Assembly (NCBI RefSeq): GCF_038051995.1
Contig: NZ_CP150290.1
Location: 4,950,001-5,014,000 of the forward strand
DNA length: 64,000 nt
Direction of reading: 5' to 3'
Source: Paenibacillus sp. FSL H8-0537
GTDB lineage: Bacteria; Bacillota; Bacilli; Paenibacillales; Paenibacillaceae
The translations under genes and the position numbers were made by a program. This document shows, one piece after another, positions 17,986 to 26,745 of the stretch. Position 1 is the stretch's first letter, and every line of letters begins with the position of its first letter. Below the pieces are notes generated by a model. The model did no database searches. It was given only the letters and a program-made list of their open reading frames with translations, and was not told the origin of the DNA.

Positions 17986-18091
17986 GCTTTTATATACGGA
18001 TACAGCAGTTGCTTTATAAACTGCATGATGCCCTTCGAACAGGGAACAATGAAAGCGCAGGTATTGCAAATGCAAAATGGAAGGAGAAAGG

Positions 18092-18385
18092 ATGATCCAC
18101 ATGGACGGTTTTACCGAAGAGGACCGCAAGCGCTCAACCGATGTCTCAACCGTAGAATCACAGCGAAATGACCTGGTGCCGGAGGAGTTTCCAGAAGGGC
18201 CTTACGCAGCGGAGAGACCCGGTCTGCCGCTTGGTAAAAGCTCGCCATGGCGCAAAGATCAGCGCCCTAACAACCGTTTCAGCTATGAAAACCGCGCTCT
18301 GCATGCAGATTTGAAACGCGACTATCCTGGAGCAGATGACGAATTTGTGCTCTCCACTGAGACAGAAGAAGAGGAACAGAACTAG
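18092..18385 (+). CDS. Small acidic hypothetical protein
   Basis: 97 hydrophilic residues from ATG 18092, chosen because AAGGAG lies 5 nt before it; ATG 18077 would overlap that site. No domain is recognised and no hydrophobic segment is present. The sequence is rich in Asp, Glu, Arg and Pro (EEFPEGPYAAERPGLPLG, SPWRKDQRPNNRFSYENR), ends with an acidic run (TETEEEEQN) and looks disordered. A strong terminator follows. Confidence 0.65.
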   Translation: MIHMDGFTEEDRKRSTDVSTVESQRNDLVPEEFPEGPYAAERPGLPLGKSSPWRKDQRPNNRFSYENRALHADLKRDYPGADDEFVLSTETEEEEQN

Positions 18386-18453
18386 AAAGGCAAATTTTGC
18401 TCAAGCCCATTCAACGAATTTGCCGCACAAACGCCTGCTCGCCAGGTATGAAA

Positions 18454-18491
18454 AAAAGGTTCAGCGAGACCTCGTCTCGCTGAACCTTTTT
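18454..18491. terminator. Bidirectional intrinsic terminator
   Basis: AAAAAGGTTCAGCGAGAC (18454-18471 region) and GTCTCGCTGAACCTTTTT pair perfectly around a 3-nt loop. It serves the small plus-strand gene and the minus-strand glycosidase gene. Confidence 0.92.
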
Positions 18492-18583
18492 GGCTGTTGC
18501 CGCTTCAAGGCAGGCCGTATTTTTTATGTCATGCTGCCATGTTGTGCTCTCTTTCTGTCAATTAAACAGCTTTCAAGCAACCT

Positions 18584-19993
18584 TTACCATTTCGGCAAGG
18601 AGCTGAATACAAGCGCATTGCTGAGCTCGCGTCCGGCAGGCGTAATTTGCTTGCCATTCGCATACAAGCCGGAAGATGCGCCGCCATCCAAATTCATTGC
18701 CTGCTTAGCACCCAGGCTGACCATAATTTGTCCCCATTGCTTTATGGTCGCAGCCGGAACCGTAACCAGCAAAATCGAGCCATCGTTCATTATCGCAATT
18801 CCGCTTCGTGCGCCAGAGTCAGTTAAAATTTTCGGGCTGACAAAACCTTCGTTCGCTGGATCAACGGCCAGCTTGCCATCCTTCACTAGGCGCGGGCCCG
18901 CACCAATTGCGGTATGCACCTCGCTCCAGTCAATCGCTTTGCCGGAAACATCGTTATAGCTGACGGTATAGTCAACGTAGCTGCCTTTTTGGAAACGGCT
19001 CGCCAAATGCTCCTCCTCCCCTGTAAAGAAGAGAACATACCCGTCCTTTGGAATATCGACATTCGTATTTTTGCTAACCTTCGTTACGATACCCTTGCTG
19101 ACCGTTACGGCTGAGCCTGTGGTCATTCCGATTTTGCTGCCGCGTTTCGGCGTATACATAATGGCAGCTGTTCTGCCTGGAGTAGGTGTCCGATTAACGA
19201 AATACACATACCAGCTTTGTGAGGATTTCCCGGGGCTGCTTACTTTGCCGCTCATCTTCACCTGCAGCGTATCCATAAGAGCCGAGCCGTCCCATTGAAA
19301 GCCAATACTCGTTCCTGTATTTCCAATATGCTCGACAACGCCATCGCTAATGATGTTGCCATAAGGCTCAGGAATTCCGCCATACGATTCAAAATACGTG
19401 CCATTAATGGCTGCTGCTGCATTGTACAGGGAAGCAATTCCAGATAAGCCCTGCGTCAACCCGACTGTCCTGCTAGGCAGGCCTGCTGTAACGGGCATCC
19501 CTTTAGGAATCGCCACGGTTTGAACGGTGAAGGAACGTCCCCCTGCGGACACGCGCTTCGAAGCCGCCACAGCCTTGTAAGAAGTTGATGCTGCACGGAT
19601 CGTTACTGGCAGCTCAAGCTTGCCCTTATAGGAAGCGGAGGTCACATGAACGCGAATTTTAGTTTTCCCTGCGGAGACAGGGATAATAACGCCATCGCTG
19701 TTCACGCGCGCTACCGCGCCATTGCCTGATTCATATCGCAGCGTCACCTGCTCTGACAGCTTCAGCTTTGCGAGCAGCGGCAGCCTTTCATTAAGAGCAA
19801 CCGTTACGGCTGATGCTGGGTACGTAATCGTCACATTTTTGACAGTTGATTGTGCTTCAGCTGCATACGCCGAACCTCCAAAATTGTAGGCCATTTCTCC
19901 GCCTGCTGAGCTTAGCAGCAGAAGCGACGCGCCTCCGACTAAGACTGTGCGATGCATACTTTTTTTCCATGATGACTGGTTTAATGATTTCAT
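18584..19993 (-). CDS. Secreted phosphodiester glycosidase (NAGPA domain) with Ig-like repeat
   Basis: 469 residues. A Sec signal peptide occupies residues 1-45 (basic start, TVLVGGASLLLLSSAGG, cleavage after SAYAAEA). Residues about 50-130 look like a bacterial Ig-like (BIG2) domain (VNSDGVIIPVSAGKTKIRVHVTSA). The rest is the phosphodiester glycosidase / NAGPA fold: AAINGTYFESYGG, GAGPRLVKDGKL, ARSGIAIMNDGSILLVTV, AMNLDGGASSGLYANG. These enzymes cleave sugar-1-phosphodiesters, often on cell-wall or extracellular polymers. Followed by a strong terminator. Confidence 0.88.
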   Translation of the reverse strand: MKSLNQSSWKKSMHRTVLVGGASLLLLSSAGGEMAYNFGGSAYAAEAQSTVKNVTITYPASAVTVALNERLPLLAKLKLSEQVTLRYESGNGAVARVNSDGVIIPVSAGKTKIRVHVTSASYKGKLELPVTIRAASTSYKAVAASKRVSAGGRSFTVQTVAIPKGMPVTAGLPSRTVGLTQGLSGIASLYNAAAAINGTYFESYGGIPEPYGNIISDGVVEHIGNTGTSIGFQWDGSALMDTLQVKMSGKVSSPGKSSQSWYVYFVNRTPTPGRTAAIMYTPKRGSKIGMTTGSAVTVSKGIVTKVSKNTNVDIPKDGYVLFFTGEEEHLASRFQKGSYVDYTVSYNDVSGKAIDWSEVHTAIGAGPRLVKDGKLAVDPANEGFVSPKILTDSGARSGIAIMNDGSILLVTVPAATIKQWGQIMVSLGAKQAMNLDGGASSGLYANGKQITPAGRELSNALVFSSLPKW

Positions 19994-20066
19994 TGTTGTT
20001 TCTAGTCCTCCCTAGCTATGTCCAAAATTAGGCTCTTATACCTATATCGGCAGAACTAGGGAACAA

Positions 20067-20084
20067 TTGAACCATTTGGTCCAA
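20067..20084. promoter_or_regulatory. Imperfect inverted repeat upstream of the glycosidase gene
   Basis: TTGAACC-ATTT-GGTCCAA, a 7+7 inverted repeat with one mismatch, 74 nt before the glycosidase start and next to the downstream end of an AraC-type regulator gene. Possible operator. Confidence 0.3.
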
Positions 20085-20124
20085 CTTTGTTTATGCCTTT
20101 TTTTAAAATAGATCGCTTTCCTCA

Positions 20125-21942
20125 TCATTTCGAATGGACTCGATGTATGTTCCGATATTCTCCGGGAGGAATTTCTTGTATCTTTTTGAATGCTCTGTAG
20201 AATGAAATGACGTTCTGATAACCAATTTGCTCCGCAATGGATTGAATCGGTTCATCCGTCTCCGATAATAATCGTTTCGCATATTCAAGCCTGACTCTCA
20301 GAACGTAATCAATGAATTTTTCGCCCAGTTCTTCCTTAAAAAGCTGGCTTAATGAACTGGGCTGAAGTTTAAGATAGGCGCTAACACCCGTAAGAGAAAG
20401 AAGGGGATCGGCGAAATTCATATCGATGTAGCTTTTGGCTTGGAAAGCGATAACATGATGTCTTCTAGCCTGACGATCTTGATCTGCACTAGCTTCGAAT
20501 GCCAGCATCGTACTCATAAGCTCTTTCTCAAGCTCATCCAAAGTTTCTGACTGAGCCCAAAGCTCTGTAAACTTATAAAGGAATTCATTCCTCCATAGCT
20601 GTTGAATTCCCGGATTCAATACGTTGATTTCTTTCTCCATCTGCATCACAAAGCTTTTAACGAACGCCAACATCTCATGTTTATCAAATCTCATCTCTCT
20701 TAGCTGCTTGAACAGTTGTGTCAGTTTTTTATTACAATCGCATTCATTTTTGCGGAACGAGTGTACAATATTTTCTATAGCTTGCAAATAGGCATAATTG
20801 TCCAGACTGATTTTTCCTGAGCTTACCCGATTATCTATCAACGTATTCGTTCCAAAAACAGGCTTTAAAGAAACATTCTCCTTCGCATTGCGATACGATT
20901 CCGCGATTGTCTCAATGCTATCTGAATCAGCTCCAATCCCTATCGTTACCGTCAACTCCAGATTGTGCAAAATCCAGGATTGAAATTCACTCGCAAGCTC
21001 TATTGCTGGTTTCGCAACTGATAATTCTGATTTGCATTGATGAACAACAAACGCGATACGATTTGGCTCCATCCAAGCATGCCAAACAAAAATCTTACAC
21101 TGCTCTCCTAAATCGTGAAATGCGTTTTCTATTATAAATTTGAGTAGATGCTGATCTTTGGGATTATACTTTTCCGTGAAACGTGTGTAGTAATCTATTT
21201 CAACTATGATGACACTGAGGCGATCGAATAGATACGGCATATTAAGAGCTTTCATTTGGGTCTCGAACTGCTTGTCAGTCAAGACCTGCTGCCCTGACAG
21301 CAAATCATAAAATAGACGTTGCTGGCGAAGCAGACTGTATTCCTTAAACAAGCTTTCATAATCTAGGGACTTCTTAAGAAGCTGATCCAATGCCATCTCA
21401 ATGAACGTAAATTCATTATTCGTATTTTTAATGCCTACTTCCTCACTTTGTCTGATGGAGTATTGCCCCAGCTTATTAAGGATGGATTGAGTCGGTTTAT
21501 AGCGAATATGTTTTACAAGAGTAAATCCAACAAGAATCATTAAGATACTAATGAACACTATTAACATCCATCTGCCTGAAAATACAGAAAGCGTTGTGTC
21601 ATTTATGTCAACCGCCCTACTTGAATAGAGCTTCCAGTTTGTATACTTGGAATTAACGATAGTCATAGAGTCAGCATTATTCGAATTTGCATGATCAAAA
21701 TTTATATTACCTATTAATCCCAATGAGTTTGAATCGCTATCTTTGGATGATTGAAGGGAGTATGCGCCTAAATCGGGAATCATTCGTTGTTCAGCTTCAA
21801 TGGCTTGATTAATCTCAATATTTTTATTATTGGAATTTTGATGTGACACTCCGATAAACATGAATAAAAAGGAAATAATCACTATAGATACAATGAAAAT
21901 ATATAATAATATCAATTGGTAATAATCATTTATCCTCATCAT
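20125..21942 (-). CDS. Membrane-anchored AraC-type regulator (YesN-like) with reduced sensor
   Basis: 605 residues from ATG 21942, chosen because GGAGGTG precedes it by 6 nt (the ATG at 21957 overlaps that site). TM1 is residues 10-31 and TM2 residues 125-146, with only ~93 external residues between them. A long cytoplasmic region follows, with a GGDEF-like degenerate module (VIIVEIDYYTRFTEKYN, VTIGIGADSDSIETIAESYRNAKE). The C-terminus has two AraC helix-turn-helices (LTGVSAYLKLQPSSLSQLF, IQSIAEQIGYQNVISFYRAF). Relatives usually carry a ~250-residue Cache sensor; only its tail (NWKLYSSRAVD) remains. A+T-rich. Signal unknown. Confidence 0.87.
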   Translation of the reverse strand: MMRINDYYQLILLYIFIVSIVIISFLFMFIGVSHQNSNNKNIEINQAIEAEQRMIPDLGAYSLQSSKDSDSNSLGLIGNINFDHANSNNADSMTIVNSKYTNWKLYSSRAVDINDTTLSVFSGRWMLIVFISILMILVGFTLVKHIRYKPTQSILNKLGQYSIRQSEEVGIKNTNNEFTFIEMALDQLLKKSLDYESLFKEYSLLRQQRLFYDLLSGQQVLTDKQFETQMKALNMPYLFDRLSVIIVEIDYYTRFTEKYNPKDQHLLKFIIENAFHDLGEQCKIFVWHAWMEPNRIAFVVHQCKSELSVAKPAIELASEFQSWILHNLELTVTIGIGADSDSIETIAESYRNAKENVSLKPVFGTNTLIDNRVSSGKISLDNYAYLQAIENIVHSFRKNECDCNKKLTQLFKQLREMRFDKHEMLAFVKSFVMQMEKEINVLNPGIQQLWRNEFLYKFTELWAQSETLDELEKELMSTMLAFEASADQDRQARRHHVIAFQAKSYIDMNFADPLLSLTGVSAYLKLQPSSLSQLFKEELGEKFIDYVLRVRLEYAKRLLSETDEPIQSIAEQIGYQNVISFYRAFKKIQEIPPGEYRNIHRVHSK

Positions 21943-22024
21943 AGCAAACACCTCCATTATGCGGACCGTCTAATATAATCTCTTTACCAATTATACATAA
22001 TATGAAAAAAAAAGATAAGATGGG

Positions 22025-22057
22025 CATCTATAGTTTACGCTTAGTAAACTATAGATG
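22025..22057. promoter_or_regulatory. Perfect 14-bp inverted repeat upstream of the membrane regulator
   Basis: CATCTATAGTTTAC (22025-22038), GCTTA, GTAAACTATAGATG (22044-22057): a perfect palindrome 83 nt before the start at 21942. No T-run follows on either strand, so an operator is more likely than a terminator. Confidence 0.5.
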
Positions 22058-22147
22058 ATTTTCAGTTATTAGATGTAACATAATGGCGTTCCTATGAAGA
22101 GTATTGTCGTTCGCATGTGTCGGATAACGGATAAGGTGCCAACAAAA

Positions 22148-22170
22148 AACGCCCCATAAAATGGGACGTT
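22148..22170 (-). terminator. Terminator at the end of the phosphoramidate operon
   Basis: On the minus strand AACGTCCCAT-TTT-ATGGGGCGTT is followed by TTTTTG. It lies 10 nt after the last gene of the operon (stop at 22180). Confidence 0.8.
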
Positions 22171-22179
22171 AGGCAAGGC

Positions 22180-22989
22180 TCAATAATAGGGTTCTATCCA
22201 ACTTGTATTCATCATGGTAGCTGCGCGATCCCGATTTGGTGAAACGCCATAATAACGTTTATAAATGGAGCCGAATTGGGAACTGGATACATAGCCTATG
22301 GAGTGAGCGATTTCTTTCATTTTCATATTCGTGCTTCGAACAAACACACTAGCCTTTCTCATACGAATCTGCTGCAAATGCTGCATCGGGGATACTTGAT
22401 ACACTCTCGTATATACGCTGCTCAAATAAACGGGATGGCAGCCTACTAATTTCGAAAGGTCGTGAAGCGTAAGCGGCTTCTCATAATGAAGCAGCATATA
22501 GCGATATACGAAACTTATTCGTTTGTCGATCTGTTCAGAAGACCTTCGGGCTGATTCCATTGCGCATACTTTTCTTTTCGGATTCGACTGGATGAATAAT
22601 TGTAGATACCGCTCTAATACATGGATATCCTGTTCAGTCTGAACAGGATTTTTCAATAGCTGCTGTGCTAATTCCCGATCAGCGGGTTTAATGATTGATA
22701 TGGTCCACTCGGCTTCCTCGTCTGTGCGTTCACCTTCAATATTGCAGACAATCCCTTTATAGCTAATCGTAGGTTCGTGCTGCGGCACAATGCACAGTGG
22801 CCCTGAGGCAAGCAGAAGCTCCTCCTTACCTAAAGAAATGGATTGCTGCTCCTGCATAAGCTCCATTGGATTGAGCGCAAGCAGCAGCATGATTTGATCC
22901 CCATGGATCAGCTGTAAGGGTCGTTGCGACTTTCTGTTCATCGTAATCGACTGCTGAGATATTAAGGAATAGAATTGAATCTTTAACAT
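22180..22989 (-). CDS. AraC-family regulator, last gene of the phosphoramidate cluster
   Basis: 269 residues from ATG 22989 (GGGGGA 8 nt before; a TTG at 23016 is possible but poorly placed). The N-terminal part is an unassigned beta-rich sensor (QRPLQLIHGDQIMLLLALN). The C-terminal ~100 residues have two AraC HTH motifs (LHDLSKLVGCHPVYLSSVYTRV, MKEIAHSIGYVSSSQFGSIYKRYYG). It lies 34 nt after the kinase gene on the same strand and ends at a terminator. By position it is the probable cluster-specific regulator. Confidence 0.85.
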   Translation of the reverse strand: MLKIQFYSLISQQSITMNRKSQRPLQLIHGDQIMLLLALNPMELMQEQQSISLGKEELLLASGPLCIVPQHEPTISYKGIVCNIEGERTDEEAEWTISIIKPADRELAQQLLKNPVQTEQDIHVLERYLQLFIQSNPKRKVCAMESARRSSEQIDKRISFVYRYMLLHYEKPLTLHDLSKLVGCHPVYLSSVYTRVYQVSPMQHLQQIRMRKASVFVRSTNMKMKEIAHSIGYVSSSQFGSIYKRYYGVSPNRDRAATMMNTSWIEPYY

Positions 22990-23023
22990 AACCTCATTCC
23001 CCCGTCTCTCCGCCAAATCCCGA

Positions 23024-23539
23024 TTATTCAGGCAGCTTCAAGATTTGTGTAACAATTGCATCTAAAGAAGCAGATGCCTCATTAACGACAATTAGATCAG
23101 GTTGCGATGGTTCTTCAAAATCCATATCCATACCAACAACCTCCTGTACCTGTCCGTTCAAAGCCCCCGTATACAGCTCCTTCTGATTACGAGCTATTAG
23201 CGTATCTTTGGATACTTGCAGGTAGATTTCATAGTAATGTGAAATATTTTCCTTATTCCATGCCCGGCAGGAATGGAACATAGAGATCGTCGCGCACACC
23301 ACATCCAATCCTTGCAAAGCCAGCATCCTGCACATCCTTGCATTACGCATGGCACTTGCATGTCGGTCAGCAATAGAGTAGCCAAGATCATGGCCGAAAG
23401 CCTCTCTTAACATATCGCCGTCAAGAAAAACAACCGCATCGCTTTGTGCCTTCAACCGAGTATATACCTGTTTACCTATTGTGGTTTTTCCTGATCCCGC
23501 CAGTCCTGTAATCCAAAAAACACGGCCTGATTCGTTCAA
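23024..23539 (-). CDS. APS-kinase-fold kinase, probable CDP-phosphoramidate 3'-kinase (Cj1415-like)
   Basis: 171 residues. P-loop GLAGSGKTTIG, then LDGDMLREAFGHDLGYSIADRHASAMRN as in adenylylsulfate kinases. The region that in APS kinases reads IS-P-R-DR is here ISMFHSCRAWNKEN, and no sulfate-activation gene is nearby. C. jejuni Cj1415 is an APS-kinase homologue that phosphorylates the 3'-hydroxyl of cytidine diphosphoramidate, and the three other enzymes of that pathway lie in this same operon. TTG start 23539 overlaps the previous stop (TTGA). A true APS kinase making PAPS for the sulfotransferase-like domain is the main alternative. Confidence 0.75.
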   Translation of the reverse strand: MNESGRVFWITGLAGSGKTTIGKQVYTRLKAQSDAVVFLDGDMLREAFGHDLGYSIADRHASAMRNARMCRMLALQGLDVVCATISMFHSCRAWNKENISHYYEIYLQVSKDTLIARNQKELYTGALNGQVQEVVGMDMDFEEPSQPDLIVVNEASASLDAIVTQILKLPE

Positions 23540-24597
23540 CTTGTTTCCCCCACGGCTCTATTCAAGCAATCTAGCAGCTGCATTAGAAGCTCACTTTCTT
23601 TCAAGCAAGCATCCAAATATGGCCGCATAGTCAATGCATAGGCTTGTGCATCCGGCCGATCCGGCTTGATATAGTATTGAATGACTTTCGATCGAATTAA
23701 CGCCCAATTATCATACAGATCAGTAAAACCCTTTTGCAATTCCTCATAATCATTACGACCAAATACACCTTGATTTTGCAAATAGTCAACAAGCATCAGA
23801 TTGCGCTTCTGGTAAAATAACGAGTATGACAGTCGGTGACTCATATTGGAGTGCAGATCATTGGCAGAGAGGGTAATCTCGCTAAAATGATCGCGAAAGT
23901 ACTCCAATACACCTAGACCTCTCATTGTTGTCGTTTCCTCCGAAGCTACAGATTCACCGTAGAGCTGTTTACCAATATTCGACTGGATGATCCTGTAAGG
24001 CGACTGCGTATCCAGTTGTTCCTTAATGATGCGCAACCCCAATCCAAACAACTGATCTGTGGGAATGGAGTCATAGGAAAGCCGGAAATCCTGGTAGCTT
24101 AATTCATGCTTAACGATCTTTCCTGGCGGAACGCAGTCCTCCACCATATAGAAAGTGGATAACTCGTCGCTATACCCATAGACCAAAACGGGATGAATCA
24201 ATTCGGCTTTACGGCATTCGGGGCAGAAGGGAAAATGGAAACGATTCAATCGCAGAATACAATACGTCCCCTCATTCAAATAACCTTTGACGAGCTCGAC
24301 AGCATCGGTATCTCTGTAGAGTGGCAAATCAACCTGCTGAATATATTCATCTAATAGCGCGTTTGACAAGTTCCTTGTAACATATGGGAGCAGTATGCCA
24401 TTCTCTTGTTTATACTTGTAAACTACGTCGGTAATTACTTCACGCCTCGGAATCTCTATTTCGTATTGCGATGTAATGAGAGGGACCAAGCTTTCGAATG
24501 CCGAATCCCTCGTCATTAGAATGGCGATAACATTATTCCAGTAGCAATCAATTCGGTTCGTGTTATAGGGTTCTAAATCCAGTTTGAACACCGTCAT
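23536..24597 (-). CDS. BtrH-like / cysteine-peptidase-fold acyltransferase candidate
   Basis: 353 residues, soluble. The N-terminal half is similar in layout to the BtrH N-terminal family: an early cysteine (Cys18 in NRIDCYWNNV), a variable helical part, then a beta-rich region with a candidate histidine in LIHPVLVYGYSDE and YMVEDC. The C-terminal ~130 residues are helical and unassigned. In butirosin synthesis BtrH transfers an acyl group from an acyl carrier protein to the aminoglycoside. With two ACPs in this operon, a role in off-loading or transferring the acyl chain is reasonable. Assignment is tentative: catalytic residues are guessed from position. Confidence 0.5.
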   Translation of the reverse strand: MTVFKLDLEPYNTNRIDCYWNNVIAILMTRDSAFESLVPLITSQYEIEIPRREVITDVVYKYKQENGILLPYVTRNLSNALLDEYIQQVDLPLYRDTDAVELVKGYLNEGTYCILRLNRFHFPFCPECRKAELIHPVLVYGYSDELSTFYMVEDCVPPGKIVKHELSYQDFRLSYDSIPTDQLFGLGLRIIKEQLDTQSPYRIIQSNIGKQLYGESVASEETTTMRGLGVLEYFRDHFSEITLSANDLHSNMSHRLSYSLFYQKRNLMLVDYLQNQGVFGRNDYEELQKGFTDLYDNWALIRSKVIQYYIKPDRPDAQAYALTMRPYLDACLKESELLMQLLDCLNRAVGETS

Positions 24598-24611
24598 TCC
24601 CTCCTTCCGGT

Positions 24612-25349
24612 TTATAGCCTGTCTCCATACTTGTTCTCATAGAGCAACAGGTCTGATTCGTGATCAACTTCTAACCATAGTCCGCGATAAGGAATTGCCT
24701 TAATGGCAATCCCCTGTTCGATTAATCCGGCTAGCAAAGCCGTCAAATCCATGCGCTCCACTAGACTTTGATCCTGCAAGGAGAGAAATTGTTGAATCAT
24801 CAGCCACCCCTTTGGCGAAATACGGAGCAACCCCATGAATTGCCCTTCCACCTCCTGAAGAGATGTTGGCCTGCCGCCGATTTCAATAACTCGGCTGTCG
24901 CTTCCCAGTCTGAACGTTTCGGCATCGCTTAACGGATTAAGGAATCGGTCTTCCCACAAGGGAAGCCAGTTAATATTGTAAGGAATGACAATATCGTCAT
25001 CTTCATCTGCGCGCAGCATAAGCTCAATAACATCAGACGTATAGACGATATCGGTATAGCTAACGATGCAAGGCTCTCGCTCCAGCCAATCGGAAGCACA
25101 GCACAGACTGGTAAGCATATTCGTTTGTTCCCATTCCCTATTCTCGAAGTATGTTGCTCCAGCCACTTGTATCCTACCAGCCATATATCCGCGGACGATC
25201 GCGATATCGCGGATGGAAGCCTCGCGAAGCGCTTCAAGCTGTCGATCAATTAATCGTTTGCCTAGCAGCATAGTGCGGCATTTCGGCTCATGCAGGGTAT
25301 GGGAGCCTAACCTGCTTCCACGTCCTGCCGCCAATAGAATAGCTTTCAT
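24612..25349 (-). CDS. Nucleotidyltransferase, probable CTP:phosphoglutamine cytidylyltransferase (Cj1416-like)
   Basis: 245 residues from ATG 25349, which starts the protein at the canonical MKAILLAAGRGSRLG; ATG 25388 would add 13 residues and overlap the upstream gene. The glycine-rich nucleotide loop is followed by EPKCRTMLLGKRLI. The metal site region CIVSYTDIVY and the late LWLEVDHESDLLLYE follow the LicC/phosphocholine cytidylyltransferase pattern. C. jejuni Cj1416 belongs to this family and makes CDP-L-glutamine from L-glutamine phosphate and CTP. Presence of glutamine kinase and amidohydrolase genes in the same operon favours that reaction over choline activation (no choline kinase here). 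Confidence 0.78.
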   Translation of the reverse strand: MKAILLAAGRGSRLGSHTLHEPKCRTMLLGKRLIDRQLEALREASIRDIAIVRGYMAGRIQVAGATYFENREWEQTNMLTSLCCASDWLEREPCIVSYTDIVYTSDVIELMLRADEDDDIVIPYNINWLPLWEDRFLNPLSDAETFRLGSDSRVIEIGGRPTSLQEVEGQFMGLLRISPKGWLMIQQFLSLQDQSLVERMDLTALLAGLIEQGIAIKAIPYRGLWLEVDHESDLLLYENKYGDRL

Positions 25350-25366
25350 CTCATGCAACCCGCTTC

Positions 25367-26146
25367 CTATATCGCTTGGACTGTCCAAGCTCTTGTCTTG
25401 TAAGGCACCTCAATTTCATCAATCTGGCTTAAGCATAGGCTGATCTCGTCCATAATCTTCTCGAACAGAATCTGCCCCGCTTGCACTTGAATATCATTTA
25501 CCGAACGCCAAGCGTTCAAATAACGTTCCTTTGTCATAACAACGGTATGCGGAGCCTCCATAAATATTAAGCGTCCGAAATGCCCCGTAGATAAAAGCGC
25601 CTCCTCGACGCCGCTCATGTGGCTCTGCGAGCCTGATGAAACACGTTTTAAATCAGGGACATAGTGTCTTACTATGCTTTCAATCTGCTGCTGCAGTTCA
25701 TTTCGCTCAATATCCCGCGGATTCCATAAAGCAGTAAAATGCCCCCCTTCTTTCAGGATACGATGAAACTCGCTTAACGCTTGCTTTTGATCTGTCCAAT
25801 GAAAGGAAGATGCCATAAACACCCAGTTTACCGAATCATTCGCCAAGCCCGTTTCCTCCGCAAAACCTTTTTGCCAAGCAAACTGCTTATTGCAAGTATC
25901 CAGACGAATACCTTCTTCCCGCATTGCATCGTTAGGCTCGACAGCTACCCCCCTCATCCCGAGCTTGGCCAGTATTTCGGTTAGCTTCCCCGTTCCCGCA
26001 CCTACGTCTGCAGTCACAAAACCCTCGCTAGCTGCTCCCGTATGCGACATCAGCGCATGTAGAATATCTTCCGAATAACCTGGTCTGTTGACATATTGTT
26101 TGGCCAGCAAAGTAAAATCACCGTGCATCATCTTATTCATATTCAT
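25367..26146 (-). CDS. SAM-dependent class I methyltransferase
   Basis: 259 residues. SAM-binding motif I is TADVGAGTGKLTEIL, the acidic post-I strand is GVAVEPNDAM, and motif IV is VNWVFMASSFHWTDQKQAL. The start ATG 26146 overlaps the previous stop (ATGA); ATG 26140 has better spacing from GGAGGA. By context it may methylate the phosphoramidate oxygen, as proposed for the methyltransferases of the Campylobacter MeOPN locus, or the acyl product. The substrate is inferred only from neighbours. Confidence 0.82.
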   Translation of the reverse strand: MNMNKMMHGDFTLLAKQYVNRPGYSEDILHALMSHTGAASEGFVTADVGAGTGKLTEILAKLGMRGVAVEPNDAMREEGIRLDTCNKQFAWQKGFAEETGLANDSVNWVFMASSFHWTDQKQALSEFHRILKEGGHFTALWNPRDIERNELQQQIESIVRHYVPDLKRVSSGSQSHMSGVEEALLSTGHFGRLIFMEAPHTVVMTKERYLNAWRSVNDIQVQAGQILFEKIMDEISLCLSQIDEIEVPYKTRAWTVQAI

Positions 26147-26745
26147 TCTCCTCCAAATAAATGTTTTATCATGCTCATATCGCTTGGTTCAAACGGCATT
26201 TCCCGTTCTGGATGCCACATAATTCCTTTGATGCTGGCATGCTTGTGCATGACCGCCTCAATGATCCCGTCGGCAGCCCTTGCGGTTACAACGAGCTTCT
26301 CCACAGTCTTTCGAGATCCGTAGCAGTGATAGCTGTTCTTGCTCAAGCTGCCTTCATTTGTGTGCACAGCATGATGCACCGCAACATGGCCCTCGATCCT
26401 CTCCAGTTCGATGCCCCAAAAATCCTGAAGCATTTGCATACCTCTACATACGCCCAGCAAGGGTTTGCCGCTGTCACATGCATATTGAATGAGAAATCGC
26501 TCTACCTCATCCCTCTCCGGTGAACTCCCGCCATACGTTAGCAGATCGTTGCCTCCCGTCATAATCACGCCTCGGATCGGCAGACTTCGTATCATCTCCT
26601 GCACCGTTGGCAAATGATTGGGCAACAGAATCGGCATATAGCCGCAGTTGGCTAAAAGGTTGATCCAGCTTTGGTCAATAGCGTCTCTTCGCTCACCGCG
26701 GCTCGCTACCTCTTCGACACGCATCGTAATGCCAATCATAATCAT
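26143..26745 (-). CDS. Class I glutamine amidotransferase-fold hydrolase, probable gamma-glutamyl-CDP-amidate hydrolase (Cj1417-like)
   Basis: 200 residues from ATG 26745, which overlaps the previous stop (ATGA). Catalytic nucleophile Cys in PLLGVCRGMQML, His-Glu of the triad in GIMWHPERE, and the oxyanion glycines in IMTGGNDLL. This is the PuuD-like gamma-glutamyl hydrolase branch. C. jejuni Cj1417 uses this fold to hydrolyse CDP-L-glutamine to CDP-phosphoramidate and glutamate. Its position directly after the glutamine kinase-like gene fits that role. Polyamine catabolism is the alternative but no puu-type partner is present. Confidence 0.8.
   Translation of the reverse strand: MIMIGITMRVEEVASRGERRDAIDQSWINLLANCGYMPILLPNHLPTVQEMIRSLPIRGVIMTGGNDLLTYGGSSPERDEVERFLIQYACDSGKPLLGVCRGMQMLQDFWGIELERIEGHVAVHHAVHTNEGSLSKNSYHCYGSRKTVEKLVVTARAADGIIEAVMHKHASIKGIMWHPEREMPFEPSDMSMIKHLFGGE

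Noticed and set aside
23024..23539. Sulfate assimilation cysC
   Set aside because: No sulfate-activation partners are present and the active-site loop is altered; operon context favours the CDP-phosphoramidate kinase. Kept as an alternative.
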